Positions 34,881 to 44,647 of a stretch of DNA of 64,000 bases are shown piece after piece; positions within the stretch are counted from its first letter, which is position 1; the number at the start of each line of letters is the position of its first letter. The DNA is from an uncultured Oscillospiraceae bacterium. GTDB taxonomy: Bacteria > Bacillota > Clostridia > Oscillospirales > Oscillospiraceae. Under the pieces are notes generated by a model that saw nothing but the letters and a program-made list of their open reading frames with translations, had not been told where the DNA came from and did no database searches. The stretch is taken from positions 12,731 through 76,730 of the forward strand of contig CAJUOA010000004.1 of the NCBI GenBank assembly GCA_910587785.1. Reading direction: 5' to 3'. The position numbers were made by a program, and so were the translations under genes.

Positions 34881-35843
34881 ATGGCATCCAATCAGTCAAA
34901 GGGCTTTCGCACCACCATCGGCGGACAGGCCCTCATCGAGGGCATCCTTATGCGGGGCCCGGAAAAGCAGTGCATCGTCGTCCGGGGGCCCGAGGGCCTG
35001 GTCATCAAGGAGGAGGCCCTCAAGCTCATCCGGGACCGCTACCCCATCCTGGGACTGCCCCTCGTCCGCGGGAGCGTCACCTTCCTGGACAGCATGGTCA
35101 AGGGCGTCAAGGCCCTCATGTTCTCTGCCGACTACTACCCTGAGGAGGATGTGGGGGAGCCCTCTAAATTTGAGAAGTGGCTGGATGAGAAGCTGAGCAA
35201 TGAGGCTATGGAGAAATTGGTCATCGGGTTCTCTGTCGTGGTGGCTGTGTGCTTCTCCATCGGGCTCTTTATGCTCCTGCCCACCTTCCTGGCAAGCTTC
35301 GTGACAAAGGTCACGGACAGCGTCCTGGTGCGAAACCTTGTGGACGCGGTGCTCCGCATCGCCATCTTCATGACCTACCTCATAGCTGTCTCCCGGATGA
35401 AGGACATCCGCCGCACCTTCTCCTATCACGGCGCGGAGCACAAGACCATCTTCTGCTACGAGAAGGGCCTGGAGCTGACGGTGGAGAACGTCCGCGTCCA
35501 GCCCAAGCACCACCCCCGGTGCGGCACCAGCTTCCTGCTGGTGGTCATTATTGTTGCGATTTTGGTCAATACGGTGATCTTTGCCCTGTTTCCGGTGGAG
35601 AATGTGTTTTTGCGGATGCTGGTGCAGCTGTGCCTTCTGCCCCTGGTGGTGGGCATCACCTACGAGTTCAACCGTTACGTGGGCGGCCACGACAATCCGG
35701 TGACCAATTTTCTCGCCAAGCCCGGTCTCTGGATGCAGAATTTTACCACCTTCGAGCCCGATGATTCCATGATCGAGGTTGCCATTGAGGCTATGAAGCG
35801 GGTCATCCCCGAGGAGGCGGGCAAAGATGCCTGGGGCCGCTGA
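34881..35843 (+). CDS. DUF1385-family membrane protein
   Basis: Conserved protein of 320 residues with unknown function, nearly always found next to prmC in Firmicutes. The N-terminus has IGGQALIEGILMRGP. Four hydrophobic segments lie at about 110-135, 150-172, 213-233 and 240-257. The motif FSYHGAEHKTIFCYE and HPRCGTSFLL contain conserved His/Cys/Glu residues suggesting a metal-binding or enzymatic membrane protein. AGAAAGG precedes the ATG. Its end overlaps prmC by 17 bases. Confidence 0.88.
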   Translation: MASNQSKGFRTTIGGQALIEGILMRGPEKQCIVVRGPEGLVIKEEALKLIRDRYPILGLPLVRGSVTFLDSMVKGVKALMFSADYYPEEDVGEPSKFEKWLDEKLSNEAMEKLVIGFSVVVAVCFSIGLFMLLPTFLASFVTKVTDSVLVRNLVDAVLRIAIFMTYLIAVSRMKDIRRTFSYHGAEHKTIFCYEKGLELTVENVRVQPKHHPRCGTSFLLVVIIVAILVNTVIFALFPVENVFLRMLVQLCLLPLVVGITYEFNRYVGGHDNPVTNFLAKPGLWMQNFTTFEPDDSMIEVAIEAMKRVIPEEAGKDAWGR

Positions 35844-36699
35844 GCCTCTGACCTGCCGGGGGCTGTACCTGGAGCTCCGCTGTGCCTTTGAGGCGGCGGG
35901 CCTCCCCGGCGCGGCCCTGGAGGCCCGGGAGCTCCTCTGTGCCGGGACCGGCAGGACCCGGGAAGCCCTTCTGCGGGATGGTCCGCTGACGCAGGGGGAG
36001 GAGGAGCGCGTCCGGGATTTGGCAGCGCGCCACCTCGCCGGGGAGCCGGTGGCCTACCTTATCGGGGAGTGGGCGTTCTACGGCCTGCCCCTCACCGTCA
36101 CCCCAGCGGTGCTCATCCCCCGGGTGGACACCGAGGTCCTGGCCGGGGAGGCCATCGCTTGGCTGCAAGCTCAGGAGCGCCCCCGGGTCCTGGACCTCTG
36201 CGCGGGGAGCGGATGCGTGGGGCTTGCCCTGGCGGACCAGGTCCCGGCGTGCCGGGTGGTCCTGGGGGAGCTCTCGACCGAGGCCCTGGCGGTCTGCGGG
36301 GAGAACGTCCGCCGGTGCGGGCTGGAAAACCGGGCGGAGGTCCGGCGGCTGGACGCCCTGCGCCCTCCGCCGGAGGACCTGGGGCGCTTCAGCTGCATCG
36401 TCTGCAACCCGCCCTATATCCCCGACGGCGACATCCCGGACCTGGACGGTTCGGTCCGGGACTTCGAACCCCATATGGCCCTCCGGGGCGGCGCGGACGG
36501 CCTCGACTTCTACCGGGCCATCGTCCGGGACTGGAGGCGGGTCCTTCTGCCCGGCGGGCGGCTCTATTTTGAGGTGGGCATCGGTCAGGCGGAGGCGGTC
36601 CGCGCCCTGCTGGACGCCGGGGGCTTCACCGGGACCGCCGTGGTGCCGGACGGGCAGGGGATCGACCGGGTGGTGTCCGGCGCGGTGCCGGGAACGTAA
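35827..36699 (+). CDS. prmC: Release factor glutamine methyltransferase
   Basis: PrmC methylates the GGQ glutamine of peptide chain release factors 1 and 2 using SAM. The 290-residue protein has an N-terminal helical domain (RELLCAGTGRTREALL), PVAYLIGEWAFYGLPL, motif I VLDLCAGSGCVGLALA, and the catalytic VCNPPYIP, with PHMALRGGADGLDFYR behind it. The start overlaps the DUF1385 end, indicating coupled translation. No prfA is in the window. Confidence 0.94.
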   Translation: MPGAAEPLTCRGLYLELRCAFEAAGLPGAALEARELLCAGTGRTREALLRDGPLTQGEEERVRDLAARHLAGEPVAYLIGEWAFYGLPLTVTPAVLIPRVDTEVLAGEAIAWLQAQERPRVLDLCAGSGCVGLALADQVPACRVVLGELSTEALAVCGENVRRCGLENRAEVRRLDALRPPPEDLGRFSCIVCNPPYIPDGDIPDLDGSVRDFEPHMALRGGADGLDFYRAIVRDWRRVLLPGGRLYFEVGIGQAEAVRALLDAGGFTGTAVVPDGQGIDRVVSGAVPGT

Positions 36700-36801
36700 C
36701 GGCCCCGTACCCAGCACCCTCTGCCATCCCTGCGGCATGGGGACCCTGCCGTTGAAAAATAAAACAAAAAGAAACGAATCAAACATAAGAGGAGACAAAC
36801 C

Positions 36802-37932
36802 ATGGCCGAAAAAGATAAGAAACTGACCAAGACCGCCACCATAGCCAGCGACAAGAAGGAAGCCATCCAGACCGCCATGAAGAATATCGAGAAGATGTAT
36901 GGCAAGGGCTCCATCATGCGCCTGGGGGACCACATGAACCAGCTGAACGTGGAGGCCATCCCCACCGGCTCCCTGGCTCTGGACTTGGCACTGGGCATAG
37001 GCGGCGTGCCCAAGGGGCGCATCGTGGAGATCTACGGCCCCGAGTCCTCCGGCAAGACCACCTTGGCCCTCCACATCGTAGCCCAGGCGCAGAAGGGCGG
37101 CGGCGAGGTGGCCTTCGTGGACGCCGAGCACGCCCTGGACCCCACCTACGCCCGGGCGCTGGGGGTGAACGTGGACGACATGCTCATAAGCCAGCCTGAC
37201 ACCGGTGAGCAGGCCCTGGAGATCACCGAGGCCCTGGTCCGCTCCGGCGCGCTGGACGTGGTGGTCGTCGACTCCGTGGCCGCCCTGGTGCCCCGGGCCG
37301 AGATCGAGGGCGAGATGGGCGACAGCTACGTGGGCCTCCACGCCCGACTCATGAGCCAGGCCCTGCGCAAGCTGGCCGGGGCCATCAGCAAGACCAACTG
37401 CATCGTCATCTTCATCAACCAGCTCCGTGAGAAGGTGGGCGTCATGTACGGCAACCCCGAGGTCACCACCGGAGGCCGGGCGCTGAAGTTCTACGCATCC
37501 GTCCGCATCGACGTCCGCCGCACCGAGGTCCTCAAGTCCGGCGGCGAGATGATCGGAAACCGCACCCGGGCCAAGGTGGTCAAAAACAAGCTTGCCCCCC
37601 CTTTCCGGGAGGCGGAGTTCGACATCATGTACGGCGAGGGCATCAGCCGTCTGGGCGAGCTTCTGGACCTGGCCGTGAAGCTGGACCTCATCCAGAAGTC
37701 CGGCTCCTGGTTCTCCATGGGCGAGACCCGCCTCGGACAGGGCCGCGACGCCGCCAAGCAGTACCTCCGGGACAACCCTGAGGCCGCCGATGAGCTGGAG
37801 GCCGCCATCCGCCGGGATTTCTTCAAGCTCATGAGCAGTCAGTCCCAGATCGCCGCCAAGGCCGCGGGCCGCGCCGTGGACGTCTCCGCCGAGGACTTCG
37901 ACGACTCTGACCCTGAGACCGACGAGGCTTGA
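36802..37932 (+). CDS. recA: Recombinase RecA
   Basis: Strand-exchange protein and SOS co-protease. The 376-residue sequence has [12 protein letters not shown], Walker [26 protein letters not shown], Walker [12 protein letters not shown], loop L2 [17 protein letters not shown] and the acidic tail [22 protein letters not shown] precedes the ATG. I see no obvious LexA box (GAAC..GTTC type) in the 100 bases upstream. It is followed by a hairpin repeat and recX. Confidence 0.98.
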   Translation: MAEKDKKLTKTATIASDKKEAIQTAMKNIEKMYGKGSIMRLGDHMNQLNVEAIPTGSLALDLALGIGGVPKGRIVEIYGPESSGKTTLALHIVAQAQKGGGEVAFVDAEHALDPTYARALGVNVDDMLISQPDTGEQALEITEALVRSGALDVVVVDSVAALVPRAEIEGEMGDSYVGLHARLMSQALRKLAGAISKTNCIVIFINQLREKVGVMYGNPEVTTGGRALKFYASVRIDVRRTEVLKSGGEMIGNRTRAKVVKNKLAPPFREAEFDIMYGEGISRLGELLDLAVKLDLIQKSGSWFSMGETRLGQGRDAAKQYLRDNPEAADELEAAIRRDFFKLMSSQSQIAAKAAGRAVDVSAEDFDDSDPETDEA

Positions 37933-37933
37933 T

Positions 37934-38016
37934 CCTTCCTTTTTCTTTTTTGAAAAAAAGAAAAAGGAAGCGAAAAAGAAAAAACTTTTGTCCGCGAAAC
38001 TTCGTTTCGCTCATGG
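37934..38016. repeat. Dispersed hairpin repeat, copy 2
   Basis: The same layout as 34764-34847: a 17-bp perfect inverted repeat of C/T-rich against G/A-rich arms, an A-rich stretch, then GCGAAACttcGTTTCGC. It starts right after the recA stop and ends 15 bases before recX, so it may limit read-through from recA. Confidence 0.7.
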
Positions 38017-38031
38017 GAAGGATGATTCACG

Positions 38032-38658
38032 ATGCGTATCTTGGAGCTCAAGCCCTCCCGGCGGAAGAAGGGCCGCTTCCTGCTCAAATTGGAGGACGAA
38101 ACGATCCTCCGGGTCACGGAGGACGAGCTCCTGCGCTTCTCCCTCCGCCCCGGGATGGAGCTGGGGGAGGAGGAATTGGAGGCCCTGCGCGCCTCCGCCG
38201 GGGCCTCCGCGGCGAAAGCCGCCGCCGCGAACATCATTGGCGCCCGGGCCCTATCAAAGAAGGAGCTCACCAGCCGCCTCGTTAAGAAGGGGACCGGCCA
38301 GGCCGATGCCGAAGCCGCCGCCGGCTGGCTGGAGGACATCGGCGCTCTGGACGATGCCGCTTATGCCGCCGCCCTGGTCCGGCACTACGGCGGCAAGGGC
38401 TACGGCCCCGCCCGGGTCCGGGAGGAGCTGCGCCGCCGGGGCGTGGACCGGGAGCTCTGGGACGGCGCCCTGGAGGAGCTTCCCGAGGCGGAGGACACCC
38501 TGGACGCCCTGATCCGGAAGAAGTGCCGGGGGGACCTGACCGACCCCAGGGAGAAAAAGCGCCTGAGCGACGCCCTCCTCCGCCGGGGCTTCTCCTGGAG
38601 CGACGTCAGGGCCGCTATGGCCCGCTATACCGAGATGTTGGAGGACGACTATGGTTAA
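38032..38658 (+). CDS. recX: RecA regulator RecX
   Basis: RecX binds RecA filaments and modulates their assembly. The 208-residue protein shows the repeated three-helix modules of the family: ARALSKKELTSRLVKKG, GALDDAAYAAALVRHY followed by GYGPARVREELRRRG, and DALLRRGFSWSDVRAAM. An N-terminal beta domain (MRILELKPSRRKKGRFLLKL) is typical for Firmicutes. It lies 99 bases past recA, the usual position. It overlaps the next gene by 8 bases. Confidence 0.92.
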   Translation: MRILELKPSRRKKGRFLLKLEDETILRVTEDELLRFSLRPGMELGEEELEALRASAGASAAKAAAANIIGARALSKKELTSRLVKKGTGQADAEAAAGWLEDIGALDDAAYAAALVRHYGGKGYGPARVREELRRRGVDRELWDGALEELPEAEDTLDALIRKKCRGDLTDPREKKRLSDALLRRGFSWSDVRAAMARYTEMLEDDYG

Positions 38659-39082
38659 GGAAGTACGTTTTTATGATGAGATCGAGGACCACCGGCTGAG
38701 ATTTGCCGTCATTTTGGCGCGGTCCGGCGGGAAATGGGTCCTCTGCAAGCACCGGGAGCGCACCACCCTGGAGGTTCCCGGCGGACACCGGGAGCCCGGG
38801 GAGGACATCGAGACCACCGCCCGCCGGGAGCTCCGCGAGGAGACCGGGGCCGCGGCTTTTACCCTCCGGCCTGTCTGCATCTACGCCGTGGTGCGGGACG
38901 GCGAGCCGGGGGAGAGCTGCGGGATGCTCTACGCCGCCGAGATCACCGCCTTCGACCCGGAGCTCCACAGCGAGATCGAGCGCACCGTGCTCCTGGACAG
39001 CCTCGCCGGGGTGGACTGGACCTACCCAGACATCCAGCCCCGCCTCCTGGAGGAGGCCCGCCGGAGGGGGGTGACCCCGTGA
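38651..39082 (+). CDS. NUDIX hydrolase
   Basis: A 143-residue NUDIX-fold hydrolase of unknown nucleotide or nucleoside diphosphate substrate. The Nudix box runs from GGHREPGEDIETTARREL to REETGA, with the catalytic REXXEE. Start overlaps recX and its end overlaps the acetyltransferase start (GTGA), so the three genes are co-translated. Confidence 0.9.
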   Translation: MVKEVRFYDEIEDHRLRFAVILARSGGKWVLCKHRERTTLEVPGGHREPGEDIETTARRELREETGAAAFTLRPVCIYAVVRDGEPGESCGMLYAAEITAFDPELHSEIERTVLLDSLAGVDWTYPDIQPRLLEEARRRGVTP

Positions 39083-39867
39083 CCAACAAGGAGCTCTTCC
39101 GCCTCGCCCTGGCCCAGTCCGCCGAGGACCTCAACTGCACGCCCGACGACCTCACGGCCCAGGACAACCGCTTGGTCTTCTCCGCCGCCAACGACGGGGC
39201 CCGCAGGTACCTCAAACTGCCCTTTGACTGCGACCTGGTCTCCTACGGCGGCAACGTGGTGGCCTCCGTCAGCCCGGCGTTGGAGGAGGACGTGCGGCGC
39301 TACCTGGACCTGTACCCGGCCGGGCACAGCTACCGGCTCTTTGAGACCCCCAGCATCCACCTGCTCAGTGATATTCTGGAGCCCCGCGGCCTCAAGGTCT
39401 GCTTCATGGCGGAGTACTTTCTCCCGGACGTGGAGAACCTCTGGGCCATGGACTGCTCCTACCGGATGCGCTGGCTGGGTCCGGAGGACTTCAGGGAGCT
39501 GTACCGGCCGGAGTGGTCCAACGCCCTGTGCGCGGACCGCAAGCACCTGGACGTGCTGGGCCTGGGGGCCTACGACGGGGAGGACCTCATCGGCCTTGCC
39601 GCCTGCTCGGCGGACTGCGACACCATGTGGCAGATCGGCGTGGACGTGCTTCCGGCCTACCGGCGGCAGGGGGTGGCCTCAGCCCTGACCAGCCGTCTGG
39701 CCCTGGAGATCTTGAAGCTGGACCGGGTGCCCTTCTACTGCGCTGCCTGGTCGAATATCCGCTCTGTGCGCAATGCCATCCGGTGCGGCTTCCGCCCCGC
39801 CTGGGTGGAGCTGACCGCTAAAAGCGCCGCCTATGTCGCGGAGCTGAACCAGCCGGAGAAGGGGTGA
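39079..39867 (+). CDS. GNAT-family N-acetyltransferase
   Basis: Predicted acetyl-CoA-dependent acetyltransferase of 262 residues; substrate unknown. The GNAT domain is in the C-terminal half: LIGLAACSAD, then IGVDVLPAYRRQGVASALT (the acetyl-CoA binding RxxGxA) near residue 195, and AWSNIRSVRNAIRCGFRPAW. The first 130 residues are an unassigned extension. GTG at 39079 overlaps the preceding stop. Confidence 0.85.
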   Translation: MTNKELFRLALAQSAEDLNCTPDDLTAQDNRLVFSAANDGARRYLKLPFDCDLVSYGGNVVASVSPALEEDVRRYLDLYPAGHSYRLFETPSIHLLSDILEPRGLKVCFMAEYFLPDVENLWAMDCSYRMRWLGPEDFRELYRPEWSNALCADRKHLDVLGLGAYDGEDLIGLAACSADCDTMWQIGVDVLPAYRRQGVASALTSRLALEILKLDRVPFYCAAWSNIRSVRNAIRCGFRPAWVELTAKSAAYVAELNQPEKG

Positions 39868-39872
39868 GCCGG

Positions 39873-40451
39873 ATGATTCGATGGGCTGCGTTTGCCCTGC
39901 TGTGCGCCTTTTACGGGGCGTACCTGTGGAAACTGCTGTCCCAGCGGCGGCAGGGCATCACCACCAATGTGATGATTCGGGGCCAAAAGAGCAGACGGGC
40001 CTACCGGATCGGCATCATGCTGGTGCTGACAACCTATCTGACCTGTGCAGTCCAGTTTCTCTCCTGCTTTTGGAGCGGACATATGGGGCCGGTCCCGGTC
40101 CCGGAGGCCCTGCGCATCTGCGGACTTGTGCTGATGGCGGCAGGGACTGCCGTCTTTATCGCCGCTTTCCGAACGCTGAAGGACTCCTGGCGGGCGGGCA
40201 TCGACGAGGGGCAGAAGACCGAGCTGGTCACGGACGGCGTGTACCGCGTCAGCCGCAACCCCGCTTTCCTGGGGTTTGACCTGCTGTATCTGGGAAGTGC
40301 TTTGGCGCTGGGGAGCGCGGTGCTGTTTGCGGCGGCGGGCGCGGTGGCCATCATGATCCACCTTCAGATTTTGGAGGAGGAGAAGCATCTGGCGAAAATG
40401 TTCGGCGCACCCTACCTGACCTATAAGAAAGGGGTCCGGCGGTATCTGTAA
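39873..40451 (+). CDS. ICMT/PEMT-like integral membrane methyltransferase
   Basis: Membrane protein of 192 residues with four to five hydrophobic segments. It carries the isoprenylcysteine carboxyl-methyltransferase family pattern: TDGVYRVSRNPAFLGFDLLY near residue 122 and a C-terminal EEEKHLAKMFGAPYLTYKKG. Bacterial members act on unknown lipids or small thiols. The ATG at 39873 follows AAGGGG by 9 bases; the GTG at 39864 overlaps that site. It lies between the acetyltransferase and rimO. Confidence 0.86.
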   Translation: MIRWAAFALLCAFYGAYLWKLLSQRRQGITTNVMIRGQKSRRAYRIGIMLVLTTYLTCAVQFLSCFWSGHMGPVPVPEALRICGLVLMAAGTAVFIAAFRTLKDSWRAGIDEGQKTELVTDGVYRVSRNPAFLGFDLLYLGSALALGSAVLFAAAGAVAIMIHLQILEEEKHLAKMFGAPYLTYKKGVRRYL

Positions 40452-40472
40452 GAACGATACAAGGAGGCATAT

Positions 40473-41816
40473 ATGCCCTATAAAATCCATTTCGTATCCC
40501 TCGGCTGCGCGAAAAACGTGGTCAACTGCGAGCAGATGATGGCCCGCTGTCAGGCGGCGGGGCACATCCTGCAAGACGCCCCGGAGGGGGCCGACGTGGC
40601 GGTGGTGAACACCTGCGGCTTCCTGGAGAGCGCAAGCGAGGAGGCCATCGAGCACATCCTCCGCCTGGGGAAGCTCAAGGAGGCCGGTGAGCTGAGGAAG
40701 ATTCTCGTTTCCGGCTGTATGACCGAGCGCTACGGCGAGGACGTGCCCACAGAGCTCCCGGAGGTGGACGGCATCCTGGGCACCGGGAGCTTCCAGGACA
40801 TCGTTCCTGCCGTGGAGGCGGTCATGGAGGGGATACACCCCCGGTACTTCGGCGACATCAATGCCCCGGTGGACGAGTTTGGCCGGGTGCTCACCACCCC
40901 GGATCACTACGCCTATCTTCGCATCGCGGAGGGCTGTGACAACTGGTGCGCTTTCTGCATTATCCCCAAACTCCGGGGGAAGTACCGGAGCCGCCCCATG
41001 GAGAGCGTCCTGGCAGAGGCCCGGGCCCTGGCGGCGCGGGGGGTGAAGGAGCTCATCGTGGTGGCCCAGGATATCACCCGCTACGGCACCGACTGGGACG
41101 GCAGGCGCCACCTGGCGGACCTCCTGGAAGAGCTCTGCAAGCTGGATTTCCCCTGGATACGCCTTCACTATCTGTACCCGGAGCAGATGGACGACCGGCT
41201 CATCGGCGTCATCGCCCGGGAGCCGAAGATCCTCAAATACCTGGACATCCCCCTCCAGCACTGCAACGACGCCATCCTCCGCCGCATGAACCGCCGGGGA
41301 GATAAGGCGTACATTGAGGACCTGCTGGAGAAGCTTCGAGAGCGTATCCCCGGCCTGGTCCTCCGCACCAGCCTCATCACCGGCCTGCCGGGAGAGGGGG
41401 AGGCGGAGTTCGAGGAGCTCTGTCAGTTCCTCTGGGACCAGCGGATGCTCCGGGCGGGGGTGTTCCCCTACTCCCCGGAGGAGGGCACCCCCGCGGCTAA
41501 GATGGACCGGGTGGATACCGAGGAGGCCCAGCGCCGGGCGGAATTGGTGGTGGACATCCAGTCCCGGATCATGGACGAGTGGAACGAGGCCATGCAGGGG
41601 GAGACCGTCGAGGTCCTCTGCGACGGCTTTGACGGGCAGTCGATGATGAACGCGGGCCGCAGTTATGCCGAGAGTCCCGACATCGACGGGCGCATCTATT
41701 TTACCGCCGATGGGCCGGTGGAGGCGGGGACATTCGTCCGCGTCCGTATCACCGGGGCCATGGACGGGGAGCTCACCGGGGAGCTGGTCCCGGATTTCGA
41801 GGAGGTATCGTTATGA
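40473..41816 (+). CDS. rimO: Ribosomal protein uS12 methylthiotransferase RimO
   Basis: RimO adds a methylthio group to Asp of ribosomal protein uS12. The 447-residue enzyme has an N-terminal UPF0004 domain with three cluster cysteines (LGCAKNVVNCE, NTCGFL, SGCMTER). The radical-SAM core has AEGCDNWCAFCIIP near residue 153, followed by a C-terminal TRAM domain. AAGGAGG precedes the ATG. The end overlaps pgsA by 4 bases (ATGA), the rimO-pgsA order common in Clostridia. Confidence 0.95.
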   Translation: MPYKIHFVSLGCAKNVVNCEQMMARCQAAGHILQDAPEGADVAVVNTCGFLESASEEAIEHILRLGKLKEAGELRKILVSGCMTERYGEDVPTELPEVDGILGTGSFQDIVPAVEAVMEGIHPRYFGDINAPVDEFGRVLTTPDHYAYLRIAEGCDNWCAFCIIPKLRGKYRSRPMESVLAEARALAARGVKELIVVAQDITRYGTDWDGRRHLADLLEELCKLDFPWIRLHYLYPEQMDDRLIGVIAREPKILKYLDIPLQHCNDAILRRMNRRGDKAYIEDLLEKLRERIPGLVLRTSLITGLPGEGEAEFEELCQFLWDQRMLRAGVFPYSPEEGTPAAKMDRVDTEEAQRRAELVVDIQSRIMDEWNEAMQGETVEVLCDGFDGQSMMNAGRSYAESPDIDGRIYFTADGPVEAGTFVRVRITGAMDGELTGELVPDFEEVSL

Positions 41817-42334
41817 ATCTGCCCAATCAGCTGACCCTTCTGCGTATTATCCTGATCCTGCCCTTCCTGCTGGTGCTGTACCTGGACGTACCCTATGCGG
41901 AGTATATCGCCCTCGCCATCTTTGTCGCGGCGAGCCTTACCGACATGCTGGACGGTCAGATCGCCCGGAAGCGGAACCTCATCACCGACTTCGGCAAGTT
42001 CGCAGACCCCTTGGCGGACAAGATGCTGGTCACTGCCGCCATGCTCTGGTTCGTGGAGCAGGGGCAGATGCCCGCCTGGGCGCTCCTCATCGTCATCGTC
42101 CGGGAGTTCGCTGTCAGTGGACTGCGGATGGTGGCCAGCGACCAGGGCCGGGTCATCGCCGCCGGGTGGTCCGGCAAGGTGAAGACCGCCTCTACGATGG
42201 TCTGTATCGTGCTCATGTTCCTGCCCATCCCTCCGGTGGTGGGCACCGCCTGCGTGGCCGTGATCGTGGCGGCCACCATCTGGTCCGGGGTGGAGTACTT
42301 TGTGAAGAACAGGGACTGCCTGCGGGATATGTGA
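41813..42334 (+). CDS. pgsA: CDP-diacylglycerol-glycerol-3-phosphate phosphatidyltransferase
   Basis: PgsA makes phosphatidylglycerol phosphate from CDP-diacylglycerol, the committed step to acidic phospholipids. The 173-residue membrane protein has the CDP-alcohol transferase motif spread over DMLDGQIARKRNLITDFGKF and ADPLADKM, and four to five membrane segments. The start overlaps rimO. A short GCCTTTGC/AAAGGC-type hairpin follows at about 42338. Confidence 0.94.
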   Translation: MNLPNQLTLLRIILILPFLLVLYLDVPYAEYIALAIFVAASLTDMLDGQIARKRNLITDFGKFADPLADKMLVTAAMLWFVEQGQMPAWALLIVIVREFAVSGLRMVASDQGRVIAAGWSGKVKTASTMVCIVLMFLPIPPVVGTACVAVIVAATIWSGVEYFVKNRDCLRDM

Positions 42335-42406
42335 GGGCCTTTGCAAAGGCACGGCGGTTTTTGTGTGCTGTCCGCATAATCCGCCAATTTTTGTCCAAAT
42401 CACCAG

Positions 42407-42435
42407 TTGCGTACCGGGGCCTTTTCTGTCATAAT
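42407..42435 (+). promoter_or_regulatory. Sigma-A promoter for xpt
   Basis: TTGCGT (42407-42412) and CATAAT (42430-42435) have a 17-base spacer. Only about 40 bases remain to the xpt start, too few for a purine riboswitch, and no guanine-aptamer core is visible. Confidence 0.55.
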
Positions 42436-42483
42436 GGGCTCAATCAAGGCGAAAACGGAACGGAACGGGAGGAGGAACATACC

Positions 42484-43062
42484 GTGCAGAAGCTCAAAGA
42501 CCGCATCCGGCGGGAGGGTAAGGTCCTGCCGGGAAACATCATCAAAGTAGACGGCTTTCTCAACCACCGGGTGGATACCCGGCTGATGACGGACATGGCG
42601 GAGGAGTTCGCCCGGCTCTTCGACGTGTCGGAGATTACCATGGTCCTCACCGCCGAGGCCAGCGGCATCGCCCTCGCCACCATCTGCGCCGCCCGGTACG
42701 GCGTGCCCATGGTCTTCGCCAAGAAGGCCAAGAGCGACAACATCGAGGGCGGCCTCTACCAGAGCGAGATCTACTCCTACACCTACAAGCGCAAGGTCAC
42801 CCAGATCCTCAGCCGGGAGTGGCTGACCGCCAAGGACCGGGTGCTCATCGTCGACGACTTCATGGCCAACGGCGAGGCTGTCCGGGGCCTGTGCGACATC
42901 GTCTCCCAGGCGGGGGCAGAGCTGGTGGGCGTGGGCATCGCCGTGGAGAAGGGCTTCCAGGGCGGCGGGGACCGCCTGCGCGCCGCCGGAGTGCCCTACC
43001 ACGCCTTGGCCGTCATCGACCGGGCGGATGAGGACGGCATCGTCTTCCGGGACGAGGCGTGA
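42484..43062 (+). CDS. xpt: Xanthine phosphoribosyltransferase
   Basis: Salvage enzyme converting xanthine and PRPP to XMP. The 192-residue protein has the N-terminal EGKVLPGNIIKVDGFLNHR, the TAEASGIALA loop and the PRPP-binding motif VLIVDDFMANGEA near residue 122. The GTG at 42484 is 5 bases past GGAGGAGG. Next comes guaA, which turns XMP into GMP, so the two act in sequence. Confidence 0.94.
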   Translation: MQKLKDRIRREGKVLPGNIIKVDGFLNHRVDTRLMTDMAEEFARLFDVSEITMVLTAEASGIALATICAARYGVPMVFAKKAKSDNIEGGLYQSEIYSYTYKRKVTQILSREWLTAKDRVLIVDDFMANGEAVRGLCDIVSQAGAELVGVGIAVEKGFQGGGDRLRAAGVPYHALAVIDRADEDGIVFRDEA

Positions 43063-43098
43063 CGGGCGCGAAATTTTGATCGGAGAAAGGATTTGCTT

Positions 43099-44640
43099 AT
43101 GGCACATCAAATGATCGTTGTCTTGGATTTCGGCGGACAGTACAATCAGCTCATTGCCCGGCGGGTCCGGGAGTGCGGCGTGTACTGCGAGGTCAAGCCC
43201 TATACCACCCCCCTGGAGGAGCTGAAAAAACTGGACCCCATCGGGTTCATCTTCACCGGCGGGCCCAACTCCGTCTACCTGGAGGACGCCCCCCACGCCG
43301 ACCCGGGCATCTTTGCGCTGGGCGTGCCGGTGCTGGGCATTTGCTACGGCTGTCAGCTGATGGCCTACCATCTGGGGGGCCGGGTGGTCCCCGCTCAGGA
43401 TGACAGCGCCCGGGAGTACGGCAAGACGGAGACCTTCTTCCGCACCGCTGTGCCCCTCTTCAAGGACCTGCCGGAGTGCGGCGTCACCTGGATGAGCCAC
43501 GGGGACTATATGGAGAAGGTGCCGGAGGGCTTCGCCCTGGCGGCACACTCCAAGGCCTGCCCCAACGCCGCTATCGCCGACGTGGAGCGGGGGTTCTACG
43601 GCGTGCAGTTCCACCCGGAGGTCAATCACACGGAAAACGGCGTGGAGATGATCCGGAACTTCCTCTTTGAGGTCTGCCATGCTGCGGGGGACTGGACCAT
43701 GGACGACTATAAGCGCTCTGCCATTGCCGCTGTGCGGGAGAAGGTGGGGAATGGCCGGGTGCTTCTGGCCCTCTCCGGCGGGGTGGACAGCTCTGTATGC
43801 GCCGCTCTGCTGGCGGAGGCGGTGGGGGAACAGCTCACCTGTGTCTTCGTGGACCACGGCCTTATGCGGAAAAATGAGGGCAGCGAGGTGGAGGAGGCAT
43901 TCCGCCCCTGGGCTATGAACTTCGTCCGGGTGGACGCGGAGACGCGGTTTTTGGAGAAGCTCTCCGGTGTCACCGAGCCCGAGCGCAAGCGGAAGATCAT
44001 CGGCGAGGAGTTCATCCGGGTCTTCGAGGAGGAGGCAAAAAAGGTGGGTGCGGTGGATTTCCTGGCCCAGGGGACCATCTACCCCGATGTCATCGAGTCC
44101 GGTGCCGGGAACGCCGCGGTCATCAAGAGCCACCACAATGTGGGGGGACTTCCGGATCATGTGGATTTCCGGGAGATCATTGAACCCCTGCGGATGCTTT
44201 TTAAGGACGAGGTCCGTCAGTTGGGCAGGGAGCTGGGGCTGCCGGAGTATCTGGTCAGCCGTCAGCCTTTCCCAGGACCGGGGCTGGCGATCCGGGTCAT
44301 TGGGGAGCTTACAAAGGAGAAGCTGGATACTCTGCGGGACGCGGATGCTATCTTCCGGGAGGAGATCGCCAATGCCGGACTGGACGGAAGGATCGGACAG
44401 TACTTCGCTGTGCTGACTAATGCCCGCAGCGTGGGCGTCATGGGCGACGGCAGGACGTATGACTATACCCTTGCCCTCCGGGCTGTCACTACCAGTGACT
44501 TTATGACCGCCGATTGGGCTAGGATCCCTTACGATGTGCTCGACCGGATCAGTACCAGAATCGTTAATGAGGTGGTGGGGATTAATCGGATTGTGTATGA
44601 TATCACCTCCAAGCCCCCGGCGACGATTGAGTGGGAATGA
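43099..44640 (+). CDS. guaA: GMP synthase (glutamine-hydrolysing)
   Basis: GuaA aminates XMP to GMP with glutamine and ATP. Of 513 residues, the N-terminal glutamine amidotransferase has the catalytic cysteine in [15 protein letters not shown] and the histidine/glutamate in FHPEVNHTE. The ATP-pyrophosphatase domain has [12 protein letters not shown]. The C-terminal dimerisation domain ends PPATIEWE as usual, so the gene is intact. AGAAAGG precedes the ATG at 43099. The mobile island begins 8 bases after its stop; the 3' end of guaA is a known target of genomic islands in other bacteria. Confidence 0.97.
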   Translation: MAHQMIVVLDFGGQYNQLIARRVRECGVYCEVKPYTTPLEELKKLDPIGFIFTGGPNSVYLEDAPHADPGIFALGVPVLGICYGCQLMAYHLGGRVVPAQDDSAREYGKTETFFRTAVPLFKDLPECGVTWMSHGDYMEKVPEGFALAAHSKACPNAAIADVERGFYGVQFHPEVNHTENGVEMIRNFLFEVCHAAGDWTMDDYKRSAIAAVREKVGNGRVLLALSGGVDSSVCAALLAEAVGEQLTCVFVDHGLMRKNEGSEVEEAFRPWAMNFVRVDAETRFLEKLSGVTEPERKRKIIGEEFIRVFEEEAKKVGAVDFLAQGTIYPDVIESGAGNAAVIKSHHNVGGLPDHVDFREIIEPLRMLFKDEVRQLGRELGLPEYLVSRQPFPGPGLAIRVIGELTKEKLDTLRDADAIFREEIANAGLDGRIGQYFAVLTNARSVGVMGDGRTYDYTLALRAVTTSDFMTADWARIPYDVLDRISTRIVNEVVGINRIVYDITSKPPATIEWE

Positions 44641-44647
44641 TTTCGCG

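Noticed and set aside
36700..36801. LexA operator before recA
   Set aside because: No inverted GAAC...GTTC or related SOS box is visible in this stretch.
42335..42483. Guanine riboswitch ahead of xpt
   Set aside because: The promoter leaves only about 40 bases of leader and no purine-aptamer core sequence is present.
41665..43062. A 465-residue frame joining the ends of rimO, pgsA and xpt
   Set aside because: Only its last 192 residues match a family (Xpt). The rest is out of frame with pgsA; the GTG at 42484 is the real start.
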